A DNA stretch of 64,000 nt. Source: Chondrus crispus (Eukaryota > Rhodophyta > Florideophyceae > Gigartinales > Gigartinaceae). Location: contig NW_005179213.1 of NCBI RefSeq assembly GCF_000350225.1, positions 1-64,000 of the forward strand, written 5' to 3'. Position numbers and translations under genes: made by a program. Shown here one piece after another: positions 54,037 to 64,000 of the stretch. Under the pieces are notes generated by a model. The model had not been told where the DNA came from. It searched no databases and saw only the letters and a program-made list of their open reading frames with translations. Numbering within the stretch: position 1 is the stretch's first letter; each line of letters begins with the position of its first letter.

Positions 54037-54850
54037 ATCACAGCGGCATCCTTCCACCCGCCCGAAGTCGTCTCCAACGTAAAGGGCGTGTCTGTGGACG
54101 TCTCGCTCGACCGTGGCGCCCCCCTCGACGTCGACGTCGTCTCCGACCCGGATCACATGCACGCATCCCAGCCGCTCTCGGGGCCACATCGCGTTCCGGA
54201 CGTTGATCGCCACCCCGACGTGATCCCGCAAGGAGGACCCCATCGATGTCGACGGGACGGAGGATAGCTTCGATGAGGCCGACGAAGATGACGTGGCCGA
54301 CGTTGTCGATGAAGACGTCGATGAGGACGACGCGAACAGCGCGAGTGAACGTGAGGATGGGAAGAGGGGAGATACAATTGATTTGACGGAAAGTGTCGAA
54401 GGAACCCCACCGACGATGAGAGGCGACATGGGGGACGTGGAGGAGCACTCCGAGGTGGAAGAGGAGGTGCACGAGGAGAACAGTGAGCACGAGGATGCCG
54501 AAGAGCATGAGGACGGCTTGCACACCCTGTCAGATGGGGGCCATGGCGAGGATGACGCCGCTAGCTCGTATGCGGACGCCGCGGATGTGGCTGAGGGGGA
54601 GGTTGATATTGACAAGCATGAGGCAGACAAAGCTAGCGGCGAGGGCGGAGACGCTGTAGAAGCCACCGCCCACCCCGGGGACAAGGGAGCCAGAGTTGGT
54701 TCCAAGGGAGACGTTGGACAGTTGTTTTGTTGCCATTTTTAAAGAATAACCAATTTTTGCCGTTTCTAAATATCCCACACTGTCCAATTGCGGAACGCTT
54801 TCGTCACTCCTCGGGAGGCCATGAACATGATCATTCCTGATCCGCAACAC
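54037..54850 (-). pseudogene. Multi-pass membrane protein relic with in-frame TGA
   Basis: The minus frame reads a short N-terminus, then hydrophobic segments FYSVSALAASFVCLMLVNI, ASGVILAMAPI, a TGA (54532-54530), and QGVQAVLMLFGILVLTVLLV followed by a His/Leu-rich stretch and RVVLIDVFIDNVGHVIFVGL. At least three transmembrane segments are likely. The acidic plus-strand ORF and the Ser-rich minus-strand ORF over the same DNA are shadows. Family unknown. Confidence 0.45.
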
Positions 54851-55576
54851 GCTTTACGGTACATTACAAAAATCAAATCAACAGTCGTGATTCCAAAAGT
54901 CGAAAAACTTTATCGGTATGCAGTGTACAGCCGTCCCCTGCGCATGCAAACGTAACTAATCGCCACTCTTCTTTCCTGAACCCAGCGCAACCCACCTCCG
55001 TCTTTTTCAACCGTCTTGCGTCCCTTATTTTCAACCTGACACGACAGGAACGTCTCCAACGTTCATCTCCAACTCCTCATCATCGATGATATGACGTGAG
55101 AATAGGGAGGCTTAAGACTCCTCGACTCAAGATCCTCTTGTTGATCCGGCGACTAGAGCCCTCACCCTACGCCGCATGACATTTCAGGGCTCCATGTTTC
55201 TTACAATAGCGTATGAACGTTTGCTGTACTCACGAACATCGTCTCCACTTACTCGTGTGTCATCGATCTTCTCTGGAATTTTTTTCAAACAGTGATGATC
55301 AAGACCCTTCAATTCTCCCAGTTGCCGGCTTCCTTTTAGCCATATTGGCTGCTTCTACCCAAGTTCTTCACAATCAGCACTAGAGGCCAATCAAATGCGA
55401 TCCAGAAGGTAGCTTCTAACATTCAGCTCTCACATCCTCTTCACGCAAGAGTTTTCATGGTATCTTCTTTGCATCTATTCTTTACATAGGTGTTTTCCTA
55501 ATACTCTACCAGTTCATTTCATGGTATACCCGACATCTACTATTTTTTAATCTGGAGGACTTAGGTCGCGTTTCTC
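54851..55576. other. No supported gene
   Basis: Pyrimidine-rich DNA with no convincing ORF. Confidence 0.4.
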
Positions 55577-56128
55577 ATGCGGTACAGTACTTTCAAAGCT
55601 CTGACCTTCCAAGCGACGTCGCCGTCTTTCCGCCAGCTCTATCCGCCACCACCAAAAGCTTACCAATATGAGTCGCTCTGTTTTTTCTTCATGAGTCAAG
55701 GCCTGGTTCACGGTATAATCGCCAGCGTATTTAAACTTTCCGTTAAACGTAAGTACTTTTCAGGAGCCCCAGTATTCGTTTTGTGTCCACCGAAAGCCGA
55801 AGTAGGGAACTATCTACAATGGAGCCCTTTCGCTTCAATTTGTACAGGATCCCACTTTCGGTCTTCGTCTCAGAACGGCATTGAAGAACGAAGATTCAAG
55901 ATCATCACGGATGCGATTACTCTCTTGCTATGTTACAATATTCGCGTACATTTGCATTTCATCACGGGGTACCTCGGGGGCTACATGCGATGGACTATTG
56001 CTTCTGTCCTATTATTCAGTTCTCAGAATTGTTACATAGAGTCCTGTGTCACGGCGATAACGGTATTCGATAACAACGCAGGTATGTTTTCGGGAAATAA
56101 CACGGTCATATTGATCTCGAATAACTGA
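55577..56128 (+). CDS. Hypothetical ORF, weak
   Basis: 183 codons from an ATG. It has some hydrophobic stretches (TDAITLLLCYNIRVHLHFIT, WTIASVLLFSS) but no motif. Composition is ordinary. It may be a chance ORF. Confidence 0.2.
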   Translation: MRYSTFKALTFQATSPSFRQLYPPPPKAYQYESLCFFFMSQGLVHGIIASVFKLSVKRKYFSGAPVFVLCPPKAEVGNYLQWSPFASICTGSHFRSSSQNGIEERRFKIITDAITLLLCYNIRVHLHFITGYLGGYMRWTIASVLLFSSQNCYIESCVTAITVFDNNAGMFSGNNTVILISNN

Positions 56129-56438
56129 TGCCACACTCACTTCAATTGTTCCTAGTCTACTTTTACTTTTCTCACATGTGTGGAGAATAGTCGGGATGGA
56201 GCTAGTAAGTACAGCACGCAGAAATCCAGACGTATCAATCTTGGGGTCTCGTCATAAACATTCCCAGACTCACTTAACCTTGTGTTATGACGCACAGAAG
56301 AGAAAACCGTGTACGTTTTCTGCTCTTTCCTCATGGAATATTTGTGTATCGCTTACGTGTGCGTCATTTTATTTTGTCTGAGGAGTTCACAAGGCCAATA
56401 TTCTGCTCCGTATTTCTCGCCATAGAGCAGTGGTCGCT

Positions 56439-57146
56439 TTAAGCACATGAAGCTGCACGACCGCGACCACGCTCGGAAACAGCCCTCATGCTTCCCCGTC
56501 CACGGCCTGTTCCAACAGCCCTTTTGCTAACCCGTTCATGGCCTCTTCCACGGCCCCTTCCAGGCCCACGAATACAATCGCTATCACGGATACCGGTATG
56601 CCCAGCTGCGGAAACACCGCTCATTCTCATCCGCTTCAGGGCTGGTTCAGGTGCATCATCTCCGATATCTGAGGTCTCGACCGCTGGCTTTTCATGAGCT
56701 GATGAAATTATTTCATCACTGGGCATGTGTCTTTCTCCAGAATCTGCAGCTGCACTTGTTAAATTCATGTGAGCACGCACAGAATCGGCCATCTGGATGC
56801 TCGCATTTGCACCCAGTGGCTTCTTGGACTTCATGCGCTGCTCAGCGAGACTTCGTATAGCCCATTTGTTTGCGGTTTGCTTGAATACTACGAAATCTGG
56901 GGACATTGATTCTGTCTTGATAACATATTCACATTGTACCTTATGCGTCGTTCTAGCCGCAGTCGCCCAGGTGAGACTTCCATAAACATCCCCAATCTTG
57001 TGCAGCAAAATTAGGTCCAGTGCGTCCTTCCCATCAGAATTCAACTTTTTATCCGGAACGCCCTCTAGGAACTGGATGTACTTCTCGTGGCCGTCTCGTA
57101 TCTTCGAATTGCGCGCTTTGATCTCTTCGCGAAGGGTGAACGCCAC
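56439..57146 (-). CDS. Hypothetical protein with RG-rich C-terminus
   Basis: 235 codons without a clear ATG (the first codon is GTG); the same frame stays open upstream to about 57255 with protein-like text (ASYTRNQN), so a 5' exon may be missing. The N-terminal two thirds are mixed helix (LREEIKARNSKIRDGHEKYI, LILLHKIGDVYGSL). The end is a basic Arg/Gly tract (RGPGRGRGRGHER, GTGRGRGS), typical of RNA- or DNA-binding tails. It lies next to the Tnp2-type relic and could be its accessory protein. No family recognised. Confidence 0.4.
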   Translation of the reverse strand: MAFTLREEIKARNSKIRDGHEKYIQFLEGVPDKKLNSDGKDALDLILLHKIGDVYGSLTWATAARTTHKVQCEYVIKTESMSPDFVVFKQTANKWAIRSLAEQRMKSKKPLGANASIQMADSVRAHMNLTSAAADSGERHMPSDEIISSAHEKPAVETSDIGDDAPEPALKRMRMSGVSAAGHTGIRDSDCIRGPGRGRGRGHERVSKRAVGTGRGRGSMRAVSERGRGRAASCA

Positions 57147-57929
57147 GTTTTGGTTTCGCGTGTACGACGCAGCTCGGCTCGGGCTTGGAATTGGCGGAAG
57201 ACATGAAGAGGGCTCTAAATGGTCCAGTCTCCGGTTGATCTTATGACTTCTTCCTTCAATTCAAATAAGATCTCATCTTATGCCTTTTCGATATAGCGCC
57301 CGAGGGGAGTGGACGTTGGCATACTGCCGCAGAGTACAAAGATTAAGAGCAGTGCGCCGACGCGGGATGAGGGTTGAGGAACGTTGAGTTGCAACAAGGG
57401 AGTGTTTTGGAGTGGTTTTTTGCCCGTCCCGCGCTTCATACGACAGATTATTTATCCCTTTCGCTTGGAACATCAATTGAATTTAGGCTTCGGATTTTGC
57501 TTCGTGTGGAAGACAGCACCGGAATTTTCGTTCGAGGTTGTGTGTTTAGATCCTATTTCTCGTCGATTCTGGTTTTTGGGATGGAAGTTGAAGGTACAGC
57601 TTTCGTTGCAATGTCGCGCGAATTCCTGGCTCGTTGAAGTGTTCTACACAATTCGAAAGCAAGGTTTTTCCTCGTCCAGAGAGCCAAAGCAGTGAGACAT
57701 AGACGCCATATCAGTCTCAGGACAGAAACCTATGGTGCGTGGGCCCCCTGTCGAACGTTGCGCCTATCTTTGAGGATCTTCCTAACACTGCTACTTCACC
57801 AGTTCGCCAGGGTGTAAATTTTTGTGAGACAGAGGTGTGCACCAAAAACCGTGGTGAAGTAATCATGTGGGCTGAGACAGCATTTTAATTCCCGGTTAGA
57901 AGGTTGGGTTCTTTGAGAACGAAACCAAC

Positions 57930-60756
57930 ATGCCAACTAAATATGTGTGTTTGCCCACATATGGATGCCCCTGTTATCCGCGTGGCAGGGCTGTCTCACG
58001 CACGACTATGTTGAATCATAGAAGAAATGCGAATAAATCTCTGTCCGCTAAAGGTCTGGAGGGAGATCTCGCATGGGGTCCTTTGGAAGCAAATGCAATG
58101 GCTGTGCGTGTTCAATACGAAATTGAGATGGATAAGGGTATGCACCCATGCAGTTCTGACATACGTGCAGAGAGAAACGATCCTGACTCCCCCAAAATTT
58201 CCGATGCAATACAGGTGAGCAGTACAGACGCGGCTTGTGCAACCTCCAATATCTTGGAACTGTCCCCTCTATCGTCTGTGCATAAATCATCCCCCACACC
58301 ACATGGATGTTGAACACGAATTCATGATGCCTAAAGGCGAAATATGGCACGGTTATGAAGAATTTGGAGAAGTCTTCGATAGTGGGTCAGATGAAGAGAA
58401 TGGAGGAATTATGGTTGAAAATCTAGAAGACACAGGGCCATTTGGAACGTTTGATGTCCCGTCTCTTCTTGATTCCGAAGAGGGGGAGCCTGCGATCGAA
58501 TTTCGTGATGGCTACTCCTCGGATGAATCAGAAAATACATGGCTCTAGACAACTTCGATGGTTCACGGTACACGTCGTCCGCTTTTGACATGTGAGCTTT
58601 CGAAAATCGAGGGGTGGTAGACTTGGCAATAAAGCATGGCATGACAGAGAGTGCCATGAGAGACTTGATAATAATAATGAAAGCACCTTACAAGTGCTGG
58701 AAGACTATTACGGCCAACTTGCGAGAGGACTTGGGAATCAATGGCTGTATCCGGGACTATCCTATATGCCCAGGTCATATGTGCTTTTACGATGACAGCG
58801 TCATGACTTGTTGTATATGTCACTCCGCACGTACATTGACAGAAGGTCGGGACACCATACGAATGTCTTGGATGAGACTGGCGCCAAGACTCCAGCATTG
58901 TTTTGAGAACAAAGCAAAGTGTGAGCAGTTATGCGAATACATGCCATCCACAGTATTTGCATGCGGGAATTGCGTTCGAGATTTTTTTGATGCAGCAGCG
59001 TATCGCCGGATTTCTGAGCTTTATGGGGGGGGGAGGCTGTTGAGGGCGACATATTTTTGGCTGTATGGACAGATGGGTTCCAAGCTTTTCGAAACAAGTC
59101 GTACGATGTCTGGCCGATCGCCGCCATTGTCTGTAACCTGCCTCCGCACATACGATTCGATGTGAAAAATGTCGTTCCGTCTGCGTTTATACCGGGCCCA
59201 TCTGAGCCTACCAACTTGCAGTCGTTCATCGAACCGCTTGTACAAGAGCTGGAAGAGATAAATGCAGACGGGGACAGGATTTTGCGTTCTATGATGGCGT
59301 CACCGGCCGCATACGCGTGCACCTCGTATGGTTTTCAGGGGATCTTCCTGCTATCAAGAAGGTTGCTGGGATTAAAGAGCATAACGGAAAGCGACCGTGT
59401 CGCGTCTGTCATATCGAGGGGGTTTACTGCGAGGAGCGCAGGCATACCTACTATCCAGCAAAGTTGCGCTCCGAAGCGGGTGGCCCGATAAATATCAGGT
59501 CTCTCCAGGTACGGACGGTTCAAGAAACTAGAGACACGTTCGCTGAGCTCTCGAGAATATCTGGGCAACGAAGAGCAGATCTTCAGACTGCCGCTGGCAT
59601 AGTCGAAGACTCAGTGTTGTTCAGACTACCAAATATTGTGCCCTACATGTCCTTTCCCATTTACATCATGCACTTGTTTCACAATATTGGGAAGGATATG
59701 CTTCGGCTATGGTGCTCGGGAGGAAACGATTCGTTTTGTCTTGGAAGGAATGCTATGAAGGAAATTGACCAAGAGCTTCAGCGCTTTGGTGACGGAGTCC
59801 CCAGCCAGCTCTATTGCCGATCGAGGGCTTTGAGCAAGCACGGGGATTGGAAATCTGCAGAAATTAAAAACTTCACTTTGTCCTACAGCCTCATTGCTCT
59901 ACATGGGTACCTTCCAGATTCATATATATCGGGATGGGCTCTTTTTGTGGAGCTTGTCGATCTTTGCTGGAGGCTAGTACTCACTGAGTATGACATTACA
60001 GAAGTTGGAAGGCTGTCAAGAGCGTTCTACGAACACTACGAGAGGGAATATTTCAGGTATCAGCGGGACCGTATGGGGTTGTGTAAGTATGTTTTCCATT
60101 TGCTTCTGCACCTTGAGGTGGACATTCGCGAGAATGGTCCACTTGTCGGGTACTCTTAGTACTGGATGGAACGTTACATAGGATGGATTTTGGGAAGACT
60201 CAACGCCAGAAGATTGGCAACCCCGTCCTTGTTCAAAAATGCTGTCGTCAATGAGGCGGTCAAGGCAAAGTTTAAGATGCCTTTCAATGAACAAGTGGGG
60301 GAGTTTCACAATTTACAAGGCAGAGGGGGTTTTCGCTTTATGGGCGCTGCGCACAATCATAGACTCGATGCCAGTAATGGAAGCGACCAGCGTCTTTTTA
60401 CAATGCTTCAGGGGTATCTCACTCGTAAGTATGAAGGCATAACGAATGCGGAGGCTGAAGGCATACTGGGAACGATGAAGTATTGCCATTTCCGCGCAAG
60501 GGTGCAGTTTATCTGCAGATCTACTGTGCAGACGCCCACTGCATTTTATGACATTCGTCATTGGAGTCGCACTAATCACCAAGTACGAGCGAGTTGTTAT
60601 TTGGCCTGTGAAATGGATGGTGAACTTGAAGGGGACCTAGATATCTACTACGGTAGACTTCTAAAGCTAGTATCGTTTGAGGTGGATGTGGACTCGGCCT
60701 TGGCCCGGAGATGGAGCCATTGGCAGGACACTTATGAGGTCGGTGTTTTTGACTGA
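57930..60756 (+). pseudogene. Tnp2/Plavaka-type transposase relic with several frameshifts
   Basis: Pieces in frames 0, 1, 0, 2 and 1 line up as one transposase: an N-terminal Cys/His region (YGCPCYPRG ... TTMLNHRR), an acidic linker, SAMRDLIIIM, CPGHMCFYDDSVMTCCIC, then DIFLAVWTDGFQAF, YDVWPIAAIVCNLPPHIR, LVWFSGDLPAIKKVAGI, EHNGKRPCRVCHIEGVYC, FPIYIMHLFHNIGKDML and YWMERYIGWILG. These are the classical blocks of CACTA-like fungal and algal Tnp2 proteins. A run of nine G at 59025-59033 is a likely frameshift site. A TAG interrupts at about 60159, just before YWMERY. It is not closely similar to the transposases at 1-1620 and 46119-49850. Confidence 0.8.
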
Positions 60757-61660
60757 GTGGCGGGGATGGAGATTGGGGCACAACGACAGATCTTTAAAAA
60801 CTGTGAGGGGATGAAAGCATTTTCGGCAAGCTCTGTGGAGGACTTGACCATCATACGGCGCCTTATCAGCGTCATAGATCACACCGTGCCAAGTGCCGCA
60901 GTGAGGGATTTTCCGCTTGGAAGCCGGTCAGCAGTACGGCGTGGGATGAGACGCTGCTACCTCGCGCATAATAATTCGCGCGTGGATGCGTTGTTGGATT
61001 CGGCAATTTCATCCGGAGACGGTAAGAACAGGGTCTTGCGCGGCAACAGGTGCCGGTGATGTTTAGAATGTAACTGGGAAAGAGTCATAGGGACACTGGT
61101 CACAGAGCCAATTTACCTATTGAGGGCTTGAAGTGGGGAGACGTGGTGCGCTGGCATTTCATTGTGGTTTTTCGTTTGCAGGCTGGAGCGTATCTAGGAA
61201 GAGAAAAAGATCACATACAGGCTAAATCTTCTTGCGGATCTCAAGAGGCTGAAGTGTATGGATAGAACTGTGAGCATGGCGAACTGCAAAAGAACGGACA
61301 CACGTAAATGAAGCCCGATTCAATAGCTACGGTGGTACGATTCTGAGTAAAGCCAAAAGAAAAGACGAGTGTAATGTGCGCGTCGACGAAGTATTCGGGA
61401 GTGTGTCGTAAGGCCCATAACGACATGAAATCCCCGGCTTGTATGTACTCTAATGAGTTTGTGTTTCTATGTCTGTAAGGAGTGTCAAATATGAGGTCGC
61501 TTTCATCTACGGGGGAGGGCCATGCGATCACCCAAGAAACAATGCATGATCCCATTGCGGTCACAATTGCAAAACGTCACGCCTGCTGCCGGTGTAGCGC
61601 GACACTTGTCACAGCAGTAAATAACCATCACATGAAGATCAAATTACACTCCAAAATGTT
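60757..61660. other. No supported gene
   Basis: Spacer between the transposase relic and the LSG1 relic. A minus ORF at 61241-61564 has a hydrophobic Cys-rich end but no motif. Confidence 0.45.
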
Positions 61661-63250
61661 TTATTTTTTCTTGTAGGGACGTCTGACCCACAAATCGCGG
61701 GCTACCAGTCTCTTTGACATTGCATGTGCCCCTTTCACAGGCGCGTTGCTGCTCGCTCCCGTAGTTGCTAAAGCGATTTGCGCCGCGTCCTGTCGTTGGT
61801 GCACCAATGCTGCCTTATTAACTTGTACTCCCGGCGCAATACCGCTCTCCCCGTCCACAACGTCTCGCAGAGGCGGTGCGTGAGCAAAGATAATCTGCCC
61901 GTTCACATAATCTTTTAGCATTACACGCGTCGATCGCCTCTGATCGGGCTTGTTATGGTCGCTCATGAACCTGTGCGCTCGTGCTTGAGTAGAGGGTTTA
62001 CGCAAAAAAATGATTTCGTTAGTGTCGCAACAGGGCATCCGTGTCGGTGTAAACCCCGGGGTTTAGGTTTCCGGTATTGGTTGACGGCAGTTAACCAATA
62101 CCGGAAACCTAATACCATATACGCCTTCAAAGATGGATGCTGGGATTCGGGCTGCAATATGTAATACAGAAAACAGGTATTCGCCACGCATCTGATCAAT
62201 AAAAAGCACGCCGCACAGATCAGCTCTGACTTTGAAGACGAGAAATTGGGAAACACAAGCCCAGGACAATCGCATTATAGCACTTTCTTCGTCAAGACAA
62301 AGTGTTTAGAAATGTTTTGTTTGACCCAGAGTAGAGGAAACTGCCACTCGCTTGGCCTGATTTGAACTAGCGTCGGCGCTTTCCGTTTGTTCGGTACTAG
62401 CGGATGATTGCATGTCACCATCGTGCTCTGCATAGCCCTGTGAATCCTCTTTCGCTTCGCTGCTGGCGATAAATTCAACAAGAACGTTGATCGTGGAGGC
62501 TTTTCCAACGTTTGGGTAGCCACACATCCTCACGACGAGCCTTTGATTCGGTTGTGTGATTGGGGCCTTGTGCTCAAAAATCTGCAACTTTTCAATGAGG
62601 TCGTGAACACCAACGACTCGAGAATCGCTTACAGGTTCATTTACGCTAGCTTTGAATGCGAAAAAGAAGAAAACATTCATGCCCTGAGCCTTGAAGTAGG
62701 CTTCCCAGCGATCGATCAGTTGGTTTGAGAAAAGATCAGACTTGTTAAGGACGAGCAGATGTGAACGGCCCATCTCGGTAGTTACATACCGGCACATATC
62801 CTCGCAGTAATACAAAAGCGGGTTTCTCGCATCCACAATCTGTACAACCACGTCTGAGCACTCGACAACACGCCAAACCTGTCTCCAAACTTCAATGATC
62901 TTTTCAAATAGAGTCATCACGGGGCCAGAGACAAATGAAGAGAGCCTGTTTTCTTCCTCAAGCGTGGCGATTTTTCTCCTCCACCTCAAAAACATGTCCA
63001 TTTCTTTTGCCAACTGATCTGACGTCGTAGTTGAGTCTTAAGGAGGCCTAAGCCGTATTCTTAATACTTTTTTGTTGAGGAGATTCCGTTTCTGCGCATT
63101 GTGACTCGCCGATGCCATGCTTTGGTGAACCGGAGTCATCACAACAGTCTGAGGTGCAAGGGGTTGTGAATATCGATCTGCAATAAAATCTTCATTGGCC
63201 ATGGTCGCGTTGAGCATGAACTCTTCCAATTCCGTGGCATCGAGCACAGT
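61661..63250 (-). pseudogene. LSG1: LSG1 (60S ribosome-assembly GTPase) pseudogene
   Basis: Reading right to left, pieces of a circularly permuted GTPase appear in family order: DATELEEFMLNATMANEDF (N-terminal), MDMFLRWRRKIATLEEENR, VVECSDVVVQIVDARNPLLY, LLVLNKSDL (G4), RMCGYPNVGKASTINVL (G1, with Ser changed to Ala), VSSTLGQTKHF (normally STPGKTKHF), LDEES, GVLFIDQMR, IFEGVYGIR and finally DQRRSTRVMLKDYVNGQIIFAHAPP. A TAA stands at the conserved Trp of RPPWD (about 63040), another at the Gln of KHFQT (about 62307). At least two frameshifts occur between 62300 and 62040, and a palindrome sits inside. LSG1 normally releases NMD3 from cytoplasmic 60S subunits. This copy cannot work, so an intact gene should exist elsewhere. 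Confidence 0.85.
62063..62112. repeat. Perfect palindrome, 20-bp arms and 10-bp loop
   Basis: TTAGGTTTCCGGTATTGGTT (62063-62082) and its reverse complement (62093-62112). It lies in the LSG1 relic just after YGIRF, at a place where the family has ordinary coding sequence, so it is an insertion or a foldback product. Confidence 0.9.
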
Positions 63251-63620
63251 AGAGCAGACGAGTCAGCAGGAAGACCGGGGGCGGCCGTGAGATGGACGAT
63301 CTTGGCATTGAGGAGCGGCCGGAGCGGGGGTCACGAGAGGAGGAGGAGTTTGATCGGCAGCGTTACGGCGAGGAGGTGCGGGAGCGGGAGGTCTGGGAGG
63401 GCGGCGGTGGCGGCGAACGCGACGGGAGGGGAGGACGGCGGGGAAAAGGCGCCCAGCAGAAGCAGAAGGGTGGCAAGAAGTGTCGGAGCGACGGCGAGGA
63501 AGCGCCAGTCGGGTGCCGCCGAGTAGCAAACTGTTCAGAAACAACTTCAGAAATGTTGCACTATCGCACTGGAAGGAACGGGACGCATTAGTCCACGGGT
63601 CTTAACAACTTTCACCATCC
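63251..63620. other. GC-rich patch without clear gene
   Basis: Both strands carry compositionally biased ORFs of about 95 codons (Arg/Glu/Gly on plus, Pro/Arg on minus). Neither has a motif. Confidence 0.35.
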
Positions 63621-63677
63621 TTTCTCTCTTCCATGACACAGAGGAAGAACGATATTCCACTCCATTATCTTGTTCTT

Positions 63678-63990
63678 TTAAATATTACGCATATCTTCCT
63701 TTGCTTGAGCGTACCAATCCTCACTCTGGACTGCAACACGATCGAATGTCTCAATACTTGGAATTGGTTTTGGAATCCCCTCCTCATATATGACAAAATT
63801 ATGGAGCTTCATCGCAATAAGATCAATATGGATATTAGTCTCGACAGTGAAGGATAAATCTTGGAGAATTCTCCACTTTGCCATCAGCATTCCAAATGCT
63901 TGTTCTACATGCACTGGCAAGGAAGAATGCCAAAAATTAAATGAGTCCTGCCAATCTGTTGCCTGTGATGCTGGATATGGCGTTATTTAA
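63678..63990 (-). pseudogene. PIF/Harbinger (HARBI1-like) transposase C-terminal fragment
   Basis: The minus frame reads ITPYPASQ, QDSFNFWHSSLPVHVEQAFG, KWRIL and LIAMKLHNFVIYEEG, matching the end of DDE_4/HARBI1 nucleases, where the final catalytic Glu is in the VE-x-AFG block and LHN follows. A TAA precedes ITPYP at the window edge, so the remaining part is either off the window or lost. The end at 63678 is a normal stop. Confidence 0.75.
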
Positions 63991-64000
63991 GACTCTGTGC

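Noticed and set aside
53836..54742. Ser-rich minus ORF and acidic plus ORF
   Set aside because: Both are low-complexity shadows of a frame that reads as hydrophobic membrane segments.
1..64000. tRNA, rRNA or other structured RNA genes
   Set aside because: I saw no tRNA-like sequence other than primer-site complements and no rRNA segments.

Overview
This window is eukaryotic, repeat-rich nuclear DNA. Evidence: a GT..AG intron inside a gene, two Ty1/copia elements with LTRs, 5-bp target-site duplications and initiator-tRNA primer sites, two Ty3/gypsy fragments, Harbinger- and Tnp2-type transposase relics, a secreted low-complexity protein with a TATA box, and a degraded copy of the eukaryotic ribosome-assembly GTPase LSG1. 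Genes have few introns and spacers are full of relics, which would suit an alga (a red alga is my best guess). The sequence gives no direct proof of species.

Layout. 1-5101: right-hand end of a large inverted-repeat element (call it copy 2), with the first half of its transposase, a 102-bp satellite and a terminal repeat. 5102-9430: simple repeats, a minisatellite, a doubtful Asn/Gly/Asp-rich ORF and a cluster of AAAACGTATCGT words. 9997-12100: broken Ty3/gypsy pol. 14293-19354: reverse-oriented copia element with 300-bp LTRs that look identical. 20326-21405: secreted protein with six CKSKGC motifs. 24605-30633: a 2-oxoglutarate/Fe(II) oxygenase gene split by a copia element (25512-30421, ORF of 1360 aa, TSD CCAAC). 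32690-34701: Ty3/gypsy RT-RNase H, cut off where the next element begins.

The main object is 34702-51365, a 16.7-kb element bounded by 19-bp perfect inverted repeats. It carries an unknown acidic-tailed protein (A), a Tudor/PWWP-like plus coiled-coil protein (BC), a 2OG-Fe(II) dioxygenase (D), a basic protein with a ParB/DGQHR-like block (E), a beta-class DNA amino-methyltransferase, a SET domain, and a large transposase whose paralogue lies in copy 2. E and the methyltransferase are divergent, and each is preceded by the same 55-bp sequence in the same orientation relative to the gene, which suggests co-regulation. The set reads as a transposon that carries its own DNA and chromatin modification kit. 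Almost every gene has one in-frame stop codon (TAA, TAG or TGA) but very few frameshifts, so this copy is either recently inactivated or uses stop readthrough; the sequence alone cannot decide.

Right flank (51366-64000): a chimera of a glucose/sorbosone dehydrogenase relic joined in frame to a GC-rich APH-kinase-like fragment, a membrane-protein relic, an RG-rich protein, a multiply frameshifted Tnp2/Plavaka-type transposase, the LSG1 pseudogene with a 20-bp-arm palindrome inside it, and a Harbinger nuclease fragment at the edge.
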